Of a stretch of 64,000 bases of DNA, positions 38,308 through 50,430 are shown piece after piece. The notes beneath the pieces are model-generated. The model worked only from the letters and a program-made list of their open reading frames with translations. It searched no databases and was not told the DNA's origin. The stretch lies in the NCBI GenBank assembly GCA_905183005.1, contig CAJJDO010000170.1:107577-171576 (forward strand), in the 5' to 3' direction. Source of the DNA: Paramecium pentaurelia. Its lineage: Eukaryota; Ciliophora; Oligohymenophorea; Peniculida; Parameciidae. A program made the translations under genes and the position numbers. How positions within the stretch are numbered: position 1 is the first letter of the stretch; each line of letters starts with the position of its first letter.

Positions 38308-39403
38308 ATGGAGGCATTTTTTGATTTCAGGTAACCATTCCTAATCTACTCTAGTTATTTTGATGATCTAAGAAAAATTTGCTCAAAGGATACTTACAAA
38401 GAAAAATTAAGACTGTTTCTATTTAATCCATATATGGAATTAAAAGAGCATCAAGAAACAGTGGATCTCTTTATTGAATATGTATAATGTTTCTCATCTT
38501 ATATATATATAGTCTGAATTATCTCAAGAATATGGGATCACTTTTGAACATATGATCAATCATAATATTGGTATTAAAGAACCATAATTCTACCATTACT
38601 TTTTCAATAAGCTTAAAGAAACAAATTATAGAAAAGCTCTTTAATGTATTTAAATGGCTAAACAGTATAATTTATATATATAATTATAAAATAGATTCTG
38701 CTACTCAAATTTCGAGTAAATTGATAGTATGAACAAAGAATTGGAAAATATTCTACTCATCTAATTTGAGTCCTACTATCAATCTAAAAATTGTTCCAAA
38801 AAATAAATTGAAGAAAAACTCAAACAATTTGAACTTAAGTTTTATTAATCTAAAAATAAAAGAATCTAAATACATATAGATGAATAATATAGAAAACTTG
38901 ATCTCAAAGCTATCATTCATGAAATTGAATCATTCAAAGAAAATAAATGTAATTACAATTCATCAATACAAATCCCAATTTCATAATCATACCATTTAAA
39001 TCCAGAAGAATCAGATTATTTCAATAATCAATTAGAATAAAAAGAATTCAAACTCATCAAACCCAAATTTTAAAATAATCGCAATAATCTTTAAATAATA
39101 ACTCAATCCCCTAATTTCTCAAATGATATAGCTCTATCAGAAGAAATCAATAAACTAACTCCTATAAGTTCCTCTTCTACATCCAGTAGATATATCTTTA
39201 AATTAAATAATAATTATAATATAAAATCTAATCAATAATAAAAATTAATCATACCTATACCCACTATCAATTAATAAATAAGTCCATTAAAATCATTAAA
39301 TAGAATGAAATATAAAAGCATTTAAAAACTAAGACAATTAATTTTTGAAGATAATAAATAAAGTTCTGTCAAAGAACCCTTAAAATTTGATTCACCTTAA
39401 TGA
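38308..39403 (+). CDS. Unrecognised Gln/Asn/Ser-rich protein
   Basis: 354 aa with one 31-nt intron. Start at 38308 (MEAFFDFRQPFLIYSSYFDD). The N-terminal ~200 residues are helical (FEHMINHNIGIKEPQFYHYF, MNKELENILLIQFESYYQ). The C-terminal half is a low-complexity tail with Ser clusters (TPISSSSTSSRY) and Asn runs, ending KEPLKFDSPQ. Possible phosphorylation sites in the tail; no known domain recognised. Confidence 0.65.
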
Positions 39404-39452
39404 TAAATGTATATATACTTAAATTCTATAAATAAAATAAATTAATAAATTC

Positions 39453-40579
39453 ATGTATTGCTTTTTTCAAACATCTACAATTTAAAAAAGAAGCTTCCTT
39501 GAAATAAATTTATAGTTGTATCCAGAGGAAATCTAAGCACTTCAAAATGGTGAAAAAATGAGAAATTAAATTATATAAGGAAACTTTTAAATAATTCCAC
39601 ATTATCTTTAATTCTTCCATTAAACCTTAGTATTAATAAAAAATATTATTAGAAACCCATACTAAACAAATAATCACATTTTCATCCTTAATTCATTTAT
39701 AATCCTATAGTTAGTAATTAATATTTGAAATCTCCAGAAAGTAATATAAAATAACACCCATATTTTAGATAGTTAAGAAGCATTTGAAATAGATTATGTA
39801 ATGTTGATATACACATATTGTAATGGATAATTGCATGATAGCTTTATGTAAATCAAAAATATACGATAAGCAATTATTGAAGATAAATTACCAAATCCTA
39901 AAGATGTAGATATTATTCTGGATAAAATGAAAATAGCATTTACAGTAATAAAAAATACTTAAACATATTCTAATTAATTGCTACCTAATTTATCTTTATA
40001 AAGACCCCCTAACTACCCAGAATTTACCTCTTAATTTTTCCTTCGATATAGTACATATTATATTGTAATGGCAAATTTATTCTATTTTGAAAAAATGTAG
40101 GAAATGAAAAATGAAAAAGTACTTATTATCAGATAAAATCTATGCAGTTCTATGTTAAAATTGTTAGTTGAATATGTGGATTTAGGTAATGATAAATTGG
40201 GACTTTATTTATATTATTTATCCTTCTACTTTAAATGTTTAGGATACAAAAGTATAATAGAAAGATATCTATACTATATTTAAAAAGATGATTATAAATA
40301 TAAACGTAATTGGATATTTATTAAATTTAAGCTTTTACAGTTATGACTTAAGAAATCATTGAATTAAGCAAAGAACTTAAATAATTATGTGAAAAAATAT
40401 TACTTTAATAGAATTTGAATGAAATTGATCTCGATGTATTCAAAATATAAGCAGCACGATGGATTACATTCTCAGATTGTCAAATTAATGTTTATACAAA
40501 AATTGTAACAAATCCATAACAAATTTGTACAAATGAATCGATCTTACTAAATTCAGGCAATTTTAATTGTTTGGATTGA
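39453..40579 (+). CDS. Unrecognised 349-aa protein
   Basis: 349 aa after three introns (23, 28 and 26 nt); the reading frame is restored at each. Start at 39453, then YPEEIQALQNGEKMRNQII. The middle has a hydrophobic patch (YYIVMANLFYFEKM, LGLYLYYLSFYFKCLG) that could be a buried helical core rather than membrane spans. A basic/aromatic segment (FEIDYVMLIYTYCNGQLHD) precedes it. The C-terminus is acidic and helical. No family recognised. Confidence 0.65.
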
Positions 40580-40695
40580 AAAATTGAGAATTATTACTTA
40601 TTAAATTCTATTAGTGACTTTATGTTATATCATCCCACATTAGTATTTAAATTAAATATATTCATTTTTATTTTTTCACATTAACATTATAAAAG

Positions 40696-41586
40696 ATGGA
40701 TATATAAATCAGATACTAAAATGAATAGATTACTTTTGAAGGAGTACAATCATATGAGGATTTGTAATAAGAAATCTAATTAAAATATCCATTATTGAAA
40801 AATATTGAATTATCTTATTAAGATGAAGAGAATGATATTATTTAAGTTTCAAATACAAGTGATATCATTGCAATTGTAAGAGTATGATTCATTATTTCAA
40901 GACAGATATTAGTAAAGTAATACTTTAAATGGAAGCTTAAATCGATTAATTAAAGGTATAAGAATTAGAAAGAACTATAAAAGTGTAAGAATTCAAATAA
41001 AAACTAATTGAAGAATAAAGAACAAACAAAATAGAAGTAATTCTATTAAATCATTTAGGAAATATAAAAGAAATGAAAAAAATTTAAGAAATTATTCATG
41101 AGAAAGGCATAATTGCTCATCAATTTAATTAACACATTCAACAATTAAAGAATTATTAACAATAATTAAAAGATTTTTAGAGGAAACCTTTGTCAGATTT
41201 TAAGACAATTTTTTATAATTCAAATTTATTTGATTAAATAAGAGAAAAAGAATCCAATTTATTATTATCAGAAGTAGAACTATTAATGTTATATATTATA
41301 GGACAAAAAAGGATTTAAAACATAATTATAGTCAATCTAAAAGGAAATTTAGGATGCGTTCGAAAAACTATTTACTTAAAGAATATTGGAACATCAAGAA
41401 TTGTATGCAAATAGGTTAGAAAACAAATGCAAGATAAATATGATTAACCAAGAAATTTAAATGGTTGAACATAAAAAATAGGAGATATTATAAGATTTGG
41501 ATTAGAAATAAAGAAGTTTAGAAGATAATGTGATAAGAAATAATGCAGAATTAAATCTGTTTTAGTAAAATGATGATTAATTTTGA
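40696..41586 (+). CDS. PB1-domain coiled-coil protein
   Basis: 278 aa with two introns (26 and 28 nt). Residues 1-60 look like a PB1 domain: an N-terminal beta strand IQIRYQNEQITFEGVQSYED, then YPLLKNIELSYQDEENDIIQ, where the acidic OPCA-like cluster would lie, and ending SDIIAI. PB1 domains form head-to-tail complexes in kinase and autophagy scaffolds. The rest is Lys/Glu/Gln-rich coiled coil (e.g. IDQLKVQELERTIKVQEFKQ). An oligomerising adaptor is likely; partners are not evident from neighbours. Confidence 0.7.
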
Positions 41587-41727
41587 TTCATTTATATTTT
41601 TATTGATTTTGGTCTTTCTTTCATAGATTTTTATAAATTAGTTAAGATTATATAGAAATATTTAAGAATTAGGAGTGATATGTGAATTAAATACAATGAA
41701 ATCCGTTTTTATAATATTTTATTAAAA

Positions 41728-44700
41728 ATGAGAAGTTCGGCATTAGTCATATGTATACTAGTGTTGGGAAGTGGTAATATTGTATTACATTCTAGCCCTA
41801 TCTGCTGAATTGGATTTGGGTACATCCTTATTATCTATGGATTTATCTGATGTGGCCCTTCTGGATACTACATCGATGAGTTGTTCAACACCTCAGAACG
41901 AATTTCAGAAAGTCTCTGCTTAAATGTCAGCTTGGGCTGATATTGTTCAACATAAGGATTCCTTACATAGAGATATTGATAGATTAGAAACCATCAAAGA
42001 ACTCATACAAAAGAGAAAGTTCAAATCATTAGAGAAGTAGTTGAATAAATTGGAATTGCCAAAGACAGAAAGCAAAATCGGAGAGCCTATTTTGGCAGAG
42101 TTCAGACAAAAGCTTAAAGGATTAAGCAACCCAGAAACAGCTGATGAATGTGAAGCTACTTTACTCAAATTATGCATCTATCTTCTCAAATAATTTAACA
42201 GTTGCAGATAACAATGCCAATCTAATCCTGTGACAGTCATCAAAATCAAAGGAAAGATTAAGGACTTATAAGTTGTTTAATAAGGTTGCGGATAACCTGC
42301 ACCATGTGAAGATGAACCAGGAATACCTGATGAACCTACACCAGAAATCCCAGATGAAAAAGGTCCTGAGGAAAAAGAAGTTCCTCATGAAGAAGAACCA
42401 ACACCACCAACACCACCTGGAGAAGAAGATAAACCTGAAATCCCAGATGAGAAAGGTCCTGAAGAAAAAGAAATTCCTCCTGAAGAATAAGAAACACCAC
42501 CTACCCCACCACCAGGAGAAGAAGAAGAAACAACACCAGAAATCCCAGATGAAAAAGGTCCTGAAGAAAAAGAAGTTCCTCATGAAGAAGAACCAACACC
42601 ACCAACACCACCTGGAGAAGAAGATGAACCTGAAATCCCAGATGAGAAAGGTCCTGAAGAAAAGGAAATCCCACCTGAAGAATAAGAAACTCCACCCACT
42701 CCACCACCAGGAGAAGAAGAAGAAACAACTCCAGAAACACCTGAGGAAGAAAATGAACCACCTGTTGAGCCACCTATTGAACCAAGTCCTGAAGAAAGTC
42801 CTGAAGAAGAAACATAGATTACTGATGAACCACCTGTTAATCCAAATCATGAAGAATCACCTGAAGAAACAACAGAAGAATGGGTTGAAGAAATTGAAGA
42901 AGAATTTGAAGAATTTGAAGAACCACCTATTGTTGTACCTCCAATTGAACCACCTAGTGCTGTTGAAAAGGCTTGTTTGAATTCAGTGAATGAGATTGTT
43001 TATACATCTTCTGTTGATGAAGCTACACCATTAGTGAATAAATAATTGGAAGGGGATGATTTGAGTTGTTATGGATTTGGATTCTACACTAGATGGCTTT
43101 AAGCTTATCCAACATTCTTGGTTCATGGAAGATAATCTGAAAGATATTTCGTAGCAAGAGTTTCTGAATCTGAACATACAACTGGTGAAGTTAATGATAA
43201 TGCTTTGAGTGTATATTTGACTAAAGAAGGTTTGGAATTCTAATCATATGACAGTTAAGGATTATCTACAACAGTAATTTAAGTTGGTGATATTGAAGGT
43301 AAATGGATTTATGTTTATTATTCATATTGTAATGAAAAAGCAGTTGCTGTTGTAAATGAAGATGGATAAACAACAATTAATGAAATTAATGTTAGTCATG
43401 AAAAACCATCTCAATTATATTTCTAATTGGCTGGTCAACAAGGAGATGTTCCATCATTCTAAGGTCAATTCAGATTGGTTTAAGCTAATGCTGGTTAAAA
43501 TGTATTCATTGGAACAGAAGCAGAAGCTAATGATTTTGTATTTGCTTGCAATCACTTACCTGAAGAAAAATGCGAAAGATAAATATCTAATCTTCATGAT
43601 TTTGAATTCAATGGTGCTGATTCATAATTTGATGCTTCATCAGTAGTTGAGAATACTGAACCAATTTATGCACAAGAATATTCAGTTTCTGGTTGGTTCA
43701 AATGGTATCCAGTTTAAAATCCAGAATCCTGGTATTCAGCATTCAGATTGACATTGAACAATCTTGCAGTAAATTAAAATGCAAAACAATTGGGAGATAG
43801 AGATTTGGCATTATTTGTTGGAAGTGAAAAGAAGGATTCAGTCTTGGCTTTCACAACATATACTTACTCAGATTTGTATGGAAATGGTAATCCAACCTAT
43901 TGGTAAGCTATCCCATATGAAAAGGATTTGGTACACTGGCATTATATTTACTTCGGCTACAACAGACATATCTCTAAAGCTTATGGTTATGTTGAGTTCT
44001 TCACTAGAAAGGGAGAAGTTCACTTTGAAAATGTCAAACATTTTGATGCTCCACATAAATACTTATATGTCGGATAAGATCAATTCTATAAATCATACAG
44101 TGGTAAGATTTTCAATCTCCATTACAACCTTTGTGATGGTTCATATAGAGAATTGAAATACGATGAACATTGGGGATATACTCCTAAACCAACTGATCCA
44201 GTCCCACCTCCTCCTGTCCCTGTTACACCATCAGAACCTTCAAGTGAAGAAGAATGGGTAGAACCACCCATCCCACCCATTCCATCTGAACCAGAAGAGG
44301 ATATTCCTTATGAACCTGAAGAAAAGCCACTCCCACCTCCATTGAGTGAAGAAGATACTCCAGAGGAAACTCCAGTTGAACCACCTGTTGAACCACCTGT
44401 TGAATCTGAAGAAGAAACTCCAGATCATGAGGAAGAACCAGAAATTCCTGATGAACCTGTACCTGATCCTGCTCATGAAGAAGAAGCAGAATTACCTGAA
44501 GATGAACCATCAGTACCAGAAGAGGATGTTGAACCACCTGTTGAGCCTCCTGTTGAGCCTGAGGAAGAACCTGAAGAAGAATAACCAACACCCTCAGAAG
44601 AAGAAGAGGAACCATAACCACCTGCTCCAGTTCCTTAACCAAAGTATTTAATTATTAATATTTTTCTTAAGATGTCCACCAACCATTGAAGTTAATAAAG

Positions 44701-44961
44701 ACAATGCTGCTGATATCTTATGTGAGTTATCACATTATTTGGGTGAATTTGCCTAAGGCCATGTACCAGTTGCTGGACCAAGCACTAAGACTGTATGCTT
44801 CTGTATGACTTACAATGAAGGTTTAATTTCATATGTTATCTTTAGATTATGCTCCACCAACTTTATTGTAATTGGCATCAAGGATCCCAGGACATCTTTA
44901 AATGAATGAACCTAAAGTAGCAGTTCCATTGTTGAAGAAATTCATCAAACAAAGATAATGA
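41728..44961 (+). CDS. Large secreted protein: LamG-like module between Pro/Glu repeat arms
   Basis: 1052 aa after three introns (22, 28 and 25 nt). The signal peptide MRSSALVICILVLGSALSA is split by the first intron. An N-terminal Cys-containing helical domain (about 30-190) is followed by a long acidic Pro/Glu arm with tandem repeats, then a beta-rich LamG/ConA-like region (GWFKWYPVQNPESWYSAFRL, YIYFGYNRHISKAYGYVEFF, KYLYVGQDQFYKSYSGKIF). A second Pro/Glu arm and a short Cys-rich end (CPPTIEV, TVCFCMTY) follow. Codons are GC-richer than the neighbours, suggesting high expression. A surface-coat or secretory-granule matrix protein is my inference; no orthologue recognised. Confidence 0.85.
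42346..42738 (+). repeat. Two copies of a 195-bp (65-aa) in-frame tandem repeat
   Basis: Repeat starts fall at 42346, 42439, 42541 and 42634, i.e. alternating units of 93 and 102 bp. The pair (195 bp, 65 aa) is present twice and is nearly identical between copies. Each unit opens EIPDEKGPEEKE and ends in a PTPP-GEE stretch. Near-identity at DNA level suggests recent duplication or homogenisation. Confidence 0.9.
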
Positions 44962-44979
44962 ATATTTTTAATATTAAAA

Positions 44980-45669
44980 ATGGCTAATCAATTAGATACA
45001 ATTTCATTTTCTACCTAATAAAGACTTCATTAATATAATCCTTCAACTGATTCTCATAAATCTAATAAACAACACTAATATCCTTAGAATTTCAATATCC
45101 AACAAATCAACAAAGAAATATAATTCATAGCTGATTATGCATTAAGATTAATAAAAACCACTTAGCCAACCTCAGATAAATACAAGTACATTATTAGAAT
45201 TGCAGAAATCAGTATGAAAGCAAAAGAAGTGGATATCAATAAAAAATTATTGGATGACGTTGTTGAAGAATTAACCATCATTGTAACTCATAGTTTGAAA
45301 TCAAAAACTGTATAATTATTGCTAACTAGATTAATTTAACTTTATAAAAAAAAGCAAGCAAGCTTTATAAATAGTGAAAAAAATATCAAAAAATTTGCAT
45401 CGTATTTTAATAATAAACCTAAAAATCAAAATAATATAATCACCAATTAAATTGATTCACCAAGATTGAATGCTTAAATATAAAAATCTTATTCTCCTAC
45501 ATCCCTTTATAAAAATTCTAGAATTACCACATCGAGAGAACAAAAACTTCAAATTTAGAATCATCACTTAGAAGATCCATACAATTTAAACTATGAACAT
45601 TTAAAAGCTTTATTAAGTCCTTAAATAAATTTTCAGAGATAAAGGAACTATTATCTTTCTAAATATTGA
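44980..45669 (+). CDS. Unrecognised helical protein with disordered arms
   Basis: 229 aa, intronless, starting 18 bp after the previous stop (MANQLDTISFSTQQRLHQ). A central ~100-residue domain is alpha-helical and ordered (IQFIADYALRLIKTTQPTSD, YIIRIAEISMKAKEVDINKK, VVEELTIIVTHSLKSK). The N- and C-terminal arms are Gln/Asn/Ser-rich with Ser-Pro sites (SYSPTSLYKNSR). No membrane segment or known motif. Confidence 0.68.
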
Positions 45670-45788
45670 TTATTAAGTTTTTTATAATGTATTACTTTTT
45701 AAATCTTATTCATTTCTATTCAATATAGCATTAATTAATTATATAAACTCAAAATTTTATAAAATATATGCAATTATTGATTATTAAA

Positions 45789-47660
45789 TCAATTTGTTGG
45801 CAAATTATTATTACCAAACATCGCTTTAATCCTTTCCTACTCTTTTTGATCACTAATCAAATTCAATTTATTGATAGTATAATTCGATTCCTTAAGAGGC
45901 ATATGTGTTTTCTAACTGAAGGTCAAACAAGCACAATAGAGAATAATTGCAGATAATACTAAACCAGCAGAAACTCCTATGATAATGTAAGGAGCATCTT
46001 TTGGATATACCTTCCAATAAGGCAATATCTCAATACTTTCAACCTTTATACTCCCTGAAACTGTAAATCCTGAATTAGCAGTTGTAGTTGTTTCGTTAGT
46101 AGTTTAGAGGAGTCTTCTTAATAATAGTCTTCTTCTATTATCAGTTACATAATTATCATCTATTTCTCTTTCTACTAATTAAGCAGTGATAGAAATTGTA
46201 CAATTCTAAACTGCAAAAGGCACAGTAAATGTATAAATAGTAGCAGTCATATTTTTTTCACTTTCATCTTAAGGTTTTAACTTTATATTTGTTCCATTAC
46301 CTAGAGCAACAGCACTTACTAACTAAAATTTGAAATCAGCTCCAAAATCTAAGTATTTATTGTCAAGCATCACCAAAATGAAAAAGGGATCATTTAAATA
46401 CAATACTTATGGTTCTTCATAAAATGATCTACAAGATGAACTTTAACATAACAACACTTTTCCTTCAACCTTTGTAGATGCTTCACCAAGATAGATCGAA
46501 GAAGACAGAACTTAAAAGTCAACTTAATTTGCTGATATATCCCCTGTAACCAAAATTTCACTGTTATTAGTTGGATAATAAAATTCTTAAGTCCATGTTA
46601 TATTGAGTAAATCTACTGTAGTGTTTTTCAATAACAAAAGGAATTCAAAAAGACATGAATATCCTGGTTTTCCAGAAATGGGCAGATTCAATGAATATTG
46701 ACAACCAGCACTATTCAAACTACTTTATTAAATTTTGAATCCATATTAATAAATATCTAATCCTGAATTAGAACCATCAATATAATTATTGTTGACTTTA
46801 TTCATAATAAATTTAACCATATGACATTAATTTATTTTAATGTTCTTTAATACTATACCATATAATCCATTTTATTCCGATATCCAACCAACTGAAATTT
46901 TATTTGCTGTAATACTTCCAGCATCATAATAACAAAAATCAGATACACATGTTCCTCGATAAAGTCTTCCCTTTTCACATGATGTACATTCAGAATATGA
47001 TAAACAACTACTGCAACCCTCAGAACAAATTCCTCTATCAAATATTGAAACATTGGTCACTAAAAACTTACCTGCAAAATCAGTAGCGTCAGAATAGGCT
47101 TCAAAGATTATTCTAAATGGTTTTGTAGAATTAGGTCTAATATGAACTCTAACCTTAATTATGAATATAAAATATACTTTTGTCCATGTGTTCTCAGCCA
47201 GACTATTTATAGTAACAAATTAGGCATATTTGTTTGTTTAATTTACTCCTGATGTTATTACACTTATGTCTTCTGCAGCTATCCAATAAAATTCATCATC
47301 GTCATTTGTCCAACCTATGACAATTCCTGTATTAAGTCTTTTAGATGAAGGATGACGAGAAGCAAAATAAGCAAATTCTAAAGTTGCTACGTCTTCTTCA
47401 CTAGTGAAATTTAAATTTGATTTGATTGGCCTTGTAAAACAATCACCTCCAAAAGTAAGTTTAGTTATCACCATACAATTTTATTGTCTTCCAAAAGCAG
47501 TACATGGTACAATTAGACAATTATGTGTACTTTACGGATCTGATTCATTTTTTGAAGTAATAAATGTTGAAATGTGTTCGTTGAAATTGAAGAATGTAGG
47601 GGTATATAAATATTATCCTAGTACTACCTCAAATCCCAAGAGAATAATTTAGAACAGCAT
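45789..47660 (-). CDS. Type I membrane protein with Cys-rich ectodomain
   Basis: 623 aa, intronless. I prefer the ATG at 47660 because it starts a signal-peptide-like MLFQIILLGFEVVLG; an upstream in-frame ATG near 47762 exists. The ectodomain (about 20-560) is beta-rich with a Cys cluster CSEGCSSCLSYSECTSCEKG of furin/EGF-like spacing, many N-glycosylation sequons (NGT, NNS, NET) and a dibasic segment RRRLLLRRL that could be a processing site. A membrane helix (APYIIIGVSAGLVLSAIILY) is followed by a ~45-residue cytosolic tail. This resembles ciliate surface receptors or adhesion proteins; no specific family recognised. Transcription converges with the preceding gene. Confidence 0.8.
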
Positions 47661-48602
47661 TAAATTATATATATAATTATGAATCAAATAAGGTGCAGAA
47701 TCCAACAATTCGAAAAAAATACCAAATATTCTATTTGAAATATCTAATTGATTTTCTATTGTCATGCAACTCTATCTACTTAAATGGGGTTTGTAATTTT
47801 TAATTTTACAAAGAAACTCAAAATTCTATTTGATTTCTAGATATAATCCTATAGTACTTACACATCGTTTATAAATCAGCATTTCTAACCTCTACTTTTT
47901 ATTTCCTAATTATTTCTATCTTGCTCTCTTCATCTCATATTATTACTTTACTTATGATTTGTTAATTATCCTATATCTATAAATTATTTGATCTTTATTT
48001 AATACTCAATAAACTATTCTGATTATTATTTATAAGTGTTGATAAAAATTAGTTCTAACTACGCATTTATAAATACAGTTATATAAGTACTCTTAGAGAA
48101 TGAATAATTAATCAATAGCTAAATAAATGTTTGGGTTGCATTCCTATTTATAAAAAAAACTATGTTAAGATAAATTTTTATAATAAGAAGAATACAATAT
48201 GATAATCTTATGATTTTTGCATTTAATTTTCTAAGGATAGTCATAAGATTGTTTTATTTTTTATTTAAATAATATATAGTGATTTAAATGATTAGATTTA
48301 TTCTAATTTGATTAATTTAGAAATGAAATAAATTCAAATATTTTGTGGGAATTTAAATATGAAAAATCCTATATTTGCATGCTTTTCAAATTATACATAT
48401 ATTATACTTTTTAATAAATTCAAGAATTCAAATATTTTTATCTAACATACTAAACAAAATTATTCGTATTGCTGATAATCCTAAATATATAATGATAATT
48501 TTTTTAATACTATTATGCATTATACTAAAAATTATAAGTATGTAATTATAAATTTTATATTAGTTCTAATAGTTTTTATAAAAAATTCCATAAATAAAAT
48601 TA
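47661..48602. other. 942-bp AT-rich intergenic region
   Basis: Divergent interval between the membrane-protein start and the start of the small membrane-protein gene at 48603. I see no convincing frame, tRNA or gene remnant. Its only notable structure is a 10-bp inverted repeat at 48204-48250. Confidence 0.5.
48204..48250. repeat. 10-bp inverted repeat
   Basis: AATCTTATGA at 48204-48213 is mirrored by TCATAAGATT at 48241-48250, with a 27-nt spacer. It could form a hairpin or be a protein-binding palindrome; in sequence this AT-rich, chance cannot be excluded. Confidence 0.4.
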
Positions 48603-49253
48603 ATGTTAACTAAAATATTGATTCCTAAACAATATATCATAGTTGCGGAAAAAAATTCATTCTAATCAAGCATTAAGATCAATTACTTTACTTCTAAACG
48701 ACATCTATTCATAAAAAGCAATTAATAAACAAGTTTAAATTATAATAGTCAATATGGTTTTTGGAAGTTTTCTTCAGATTAAAATAGTTAGCAAGATAGA
48801 TCTACTTAACATACCTAAACTAATTAAGAGTTGCGAAAAGCATCAAATCCTGATAACAATATTTAAGAAATGTCATTTTTCAATTATTTTAAGAAAATGT
48901 AAAAAAATAATGAAGAATAATAGAAAAATGTAAAAAATAGAAATTATTTTGAACAAATGAAGAATTCTTAATTAAAATTTTTGTTTTAAGAATAAGTTTC
49001 TAAATTAAAGGATGTTGGAAAAGCATCATATAAATATTTTTTAATAGGAATATTTGTTTTAGGATTTGCATATTCAATACCAAAATCGATATCAACCTTT
49101 CTGGCCACAAAAATGGCTATTTCTGCTCAATTATCTATTGAAAACCTAAAGAAAGAGAATGAATTGTTAAAAAGCAAATTAGAATATGTGAAAAATAAAA
49201 TAGAAGCTTAAAATTTAAACTAAAATGAATAGAAATAGGACAATAAATATTGA
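48603..49253 (+). CDS. Single-pass membrane protein with coiled-coil end (intact copy A)
   Basis: 216 aa, intronless, ATG at 48603 and TGA at 49251-49253. The N-terminus (MLTKILIPKQYIIVAEKNSF) is basic and lacks acids early on, so mitochondrial import is possible. A Gln-rich polar part (DQNSQQDRSTQHTQTNQE) follows, then one membrane helix YKYFLIGIFVLGFAYSIP at about residue 145, and a C-terminal coiled coil (LSIENLKKENELLKSKLEYV). No family recognised. Two further copies downstream (49901 and 53158) lack the first ~45 codons and are broken. Confidence 0.7.
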
Positions 49254-49292
49254 ATCTTTAAATTTACAAATAAAAATTAATCTTTTCATTTA

Positions 49293-49470
49293 TCAGTTTA
49301 ATTTTTTTTGTAAAATTCTGAATTAGGCTCTCCTTTATTTATTCAAATGACATCTCTATTCATATTCCACTTCTTTTCATCTACATCATATTGAATTTTT
49401 TTCAGAAAATCATTAACTTTTATATTCTTTTACTCAACGATATCTAAATCTACTTTGAGTCGAATAGTAT
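49293..49470 (-). pseudogene. Remnant of SP-RING gene 3' end (block copy A)
   Basis: Read on the minus strand this gives a diverged version of the last ~55 codons of the SP-RING gene at 50431-52550: INKGEPNSEFYKKNQ here versus INKGEASSKFYQKQ in the intact gene. An in-frame TGA lies just before INKGE. Everything upstream of this piece is missing. 49471-49900 holds nothing else recognisable. Confidence 0.75.
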
Positions 49471-49900
49471 TATAAGTGATTGTATAAAATATCAGCAAAA
49501 ATGATATTATAATTGATAAGTGGATTAATGATGAAGAAGATTAACCCTTTGAAAAGAGTCTATTTTAAAATGCATTATAATTATTTGAACTTGCTTAGGG
49601 AAATTGAAAAAAAAGTGCTGATTAATCATAAGAATCAATAGATAGAAAATAAATCTTAATGGAAGTATTTAAAATTAATAAACAAAGATTTAGAAAATAG
49701 AACATGACCTATAAGATTAAGCTTTGATGTAACTTAAATATATATAAAAATTAAATTATGAAGATGATTAATAATAATAAAACAATCAATACAAAATAAT
49801 ATTAATAATTATATTTTAATTTTACTAAATAACTTTGTTTTAATAATACTTATTTACTATAATTTTAAATTCTTTTAAAGCAATTTTCTATATAAAAGAA

Positions 49901-50395
49901 TTAAATTATAATAGTCAATATTGATTTTGGAAGTTTTCTTCAGATTAAAATAGTTAGCAAGATAGATCTACTTAACATACCTAAACTAATTAAGAGTTGC
50001 GAAAAGCATCAAATCCTGATAACAATATTTAAGAAATGTCATTTTTCAATTATTTTAAGAAAATGTAAAAAAATAATGAAGAATAATAGAAAAATGTAAA
50101 AAATAGAAATTATTTTGAACAAATGAAGAATTCTTAATTAAAATTTTTGTTTTAAGAATAAGTTTCTAAATTTAAGCCTGTTGGAAAAGTATCATATAAA
50201 TATTTTTTAATAGAAATATTAGTTTTAAGATTTGAATATTCAATACCAAAATCAATCTCAACCTTTCTGGTCCACAAAAATGTTAATTTCTGCTCAATTA
50301 TCTATTGAAAACCTAAAGAAAGAGAATGAATTGTTAAAAAGAAAATTAAAATATGTGAAAAATAAAAATAAAATGAATTGAAATAGAACAATAAA
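49901..50395 (+). pseudogene. Broken copy B of the single-pass membrane protein gene
   Basis: Homology with copy A begins at TTAAATTATAATAGTC, so the first ~45 codons are absent. The following ~270 bp are essentially identical to copy A except that Gly (GGT) is replaced by an in-frame TGA near 49923. An inserted C in the segment after the membrane helix (CTGGTCCAC versus CTGGCCAC, near 50270) shifts the frame, and the tail is shortened. It converges on the SP-RING gene. Confidence 0.85.
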
Positions 50396-50430
50396 TATTA
50401 AATCTTAGAAGTTTATAAATATTAATCTAT

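Noticed and set aside
42266..42850. Long frames on both strands of the Pro/Glu repeat region
   Set aside because: They are shadows of the repetitive GAA/CCA codons of the real plus-strand gene; they have absurd composition (Phe/Trp-rich or His/Lys-rich) and no start context. The same holds for 44153-44651.
47404..47652. Plus-strand 82-codon frame
   Set aside because: Antisense to the ectodomain of the type I membrane protein; no signal peptide or domain.
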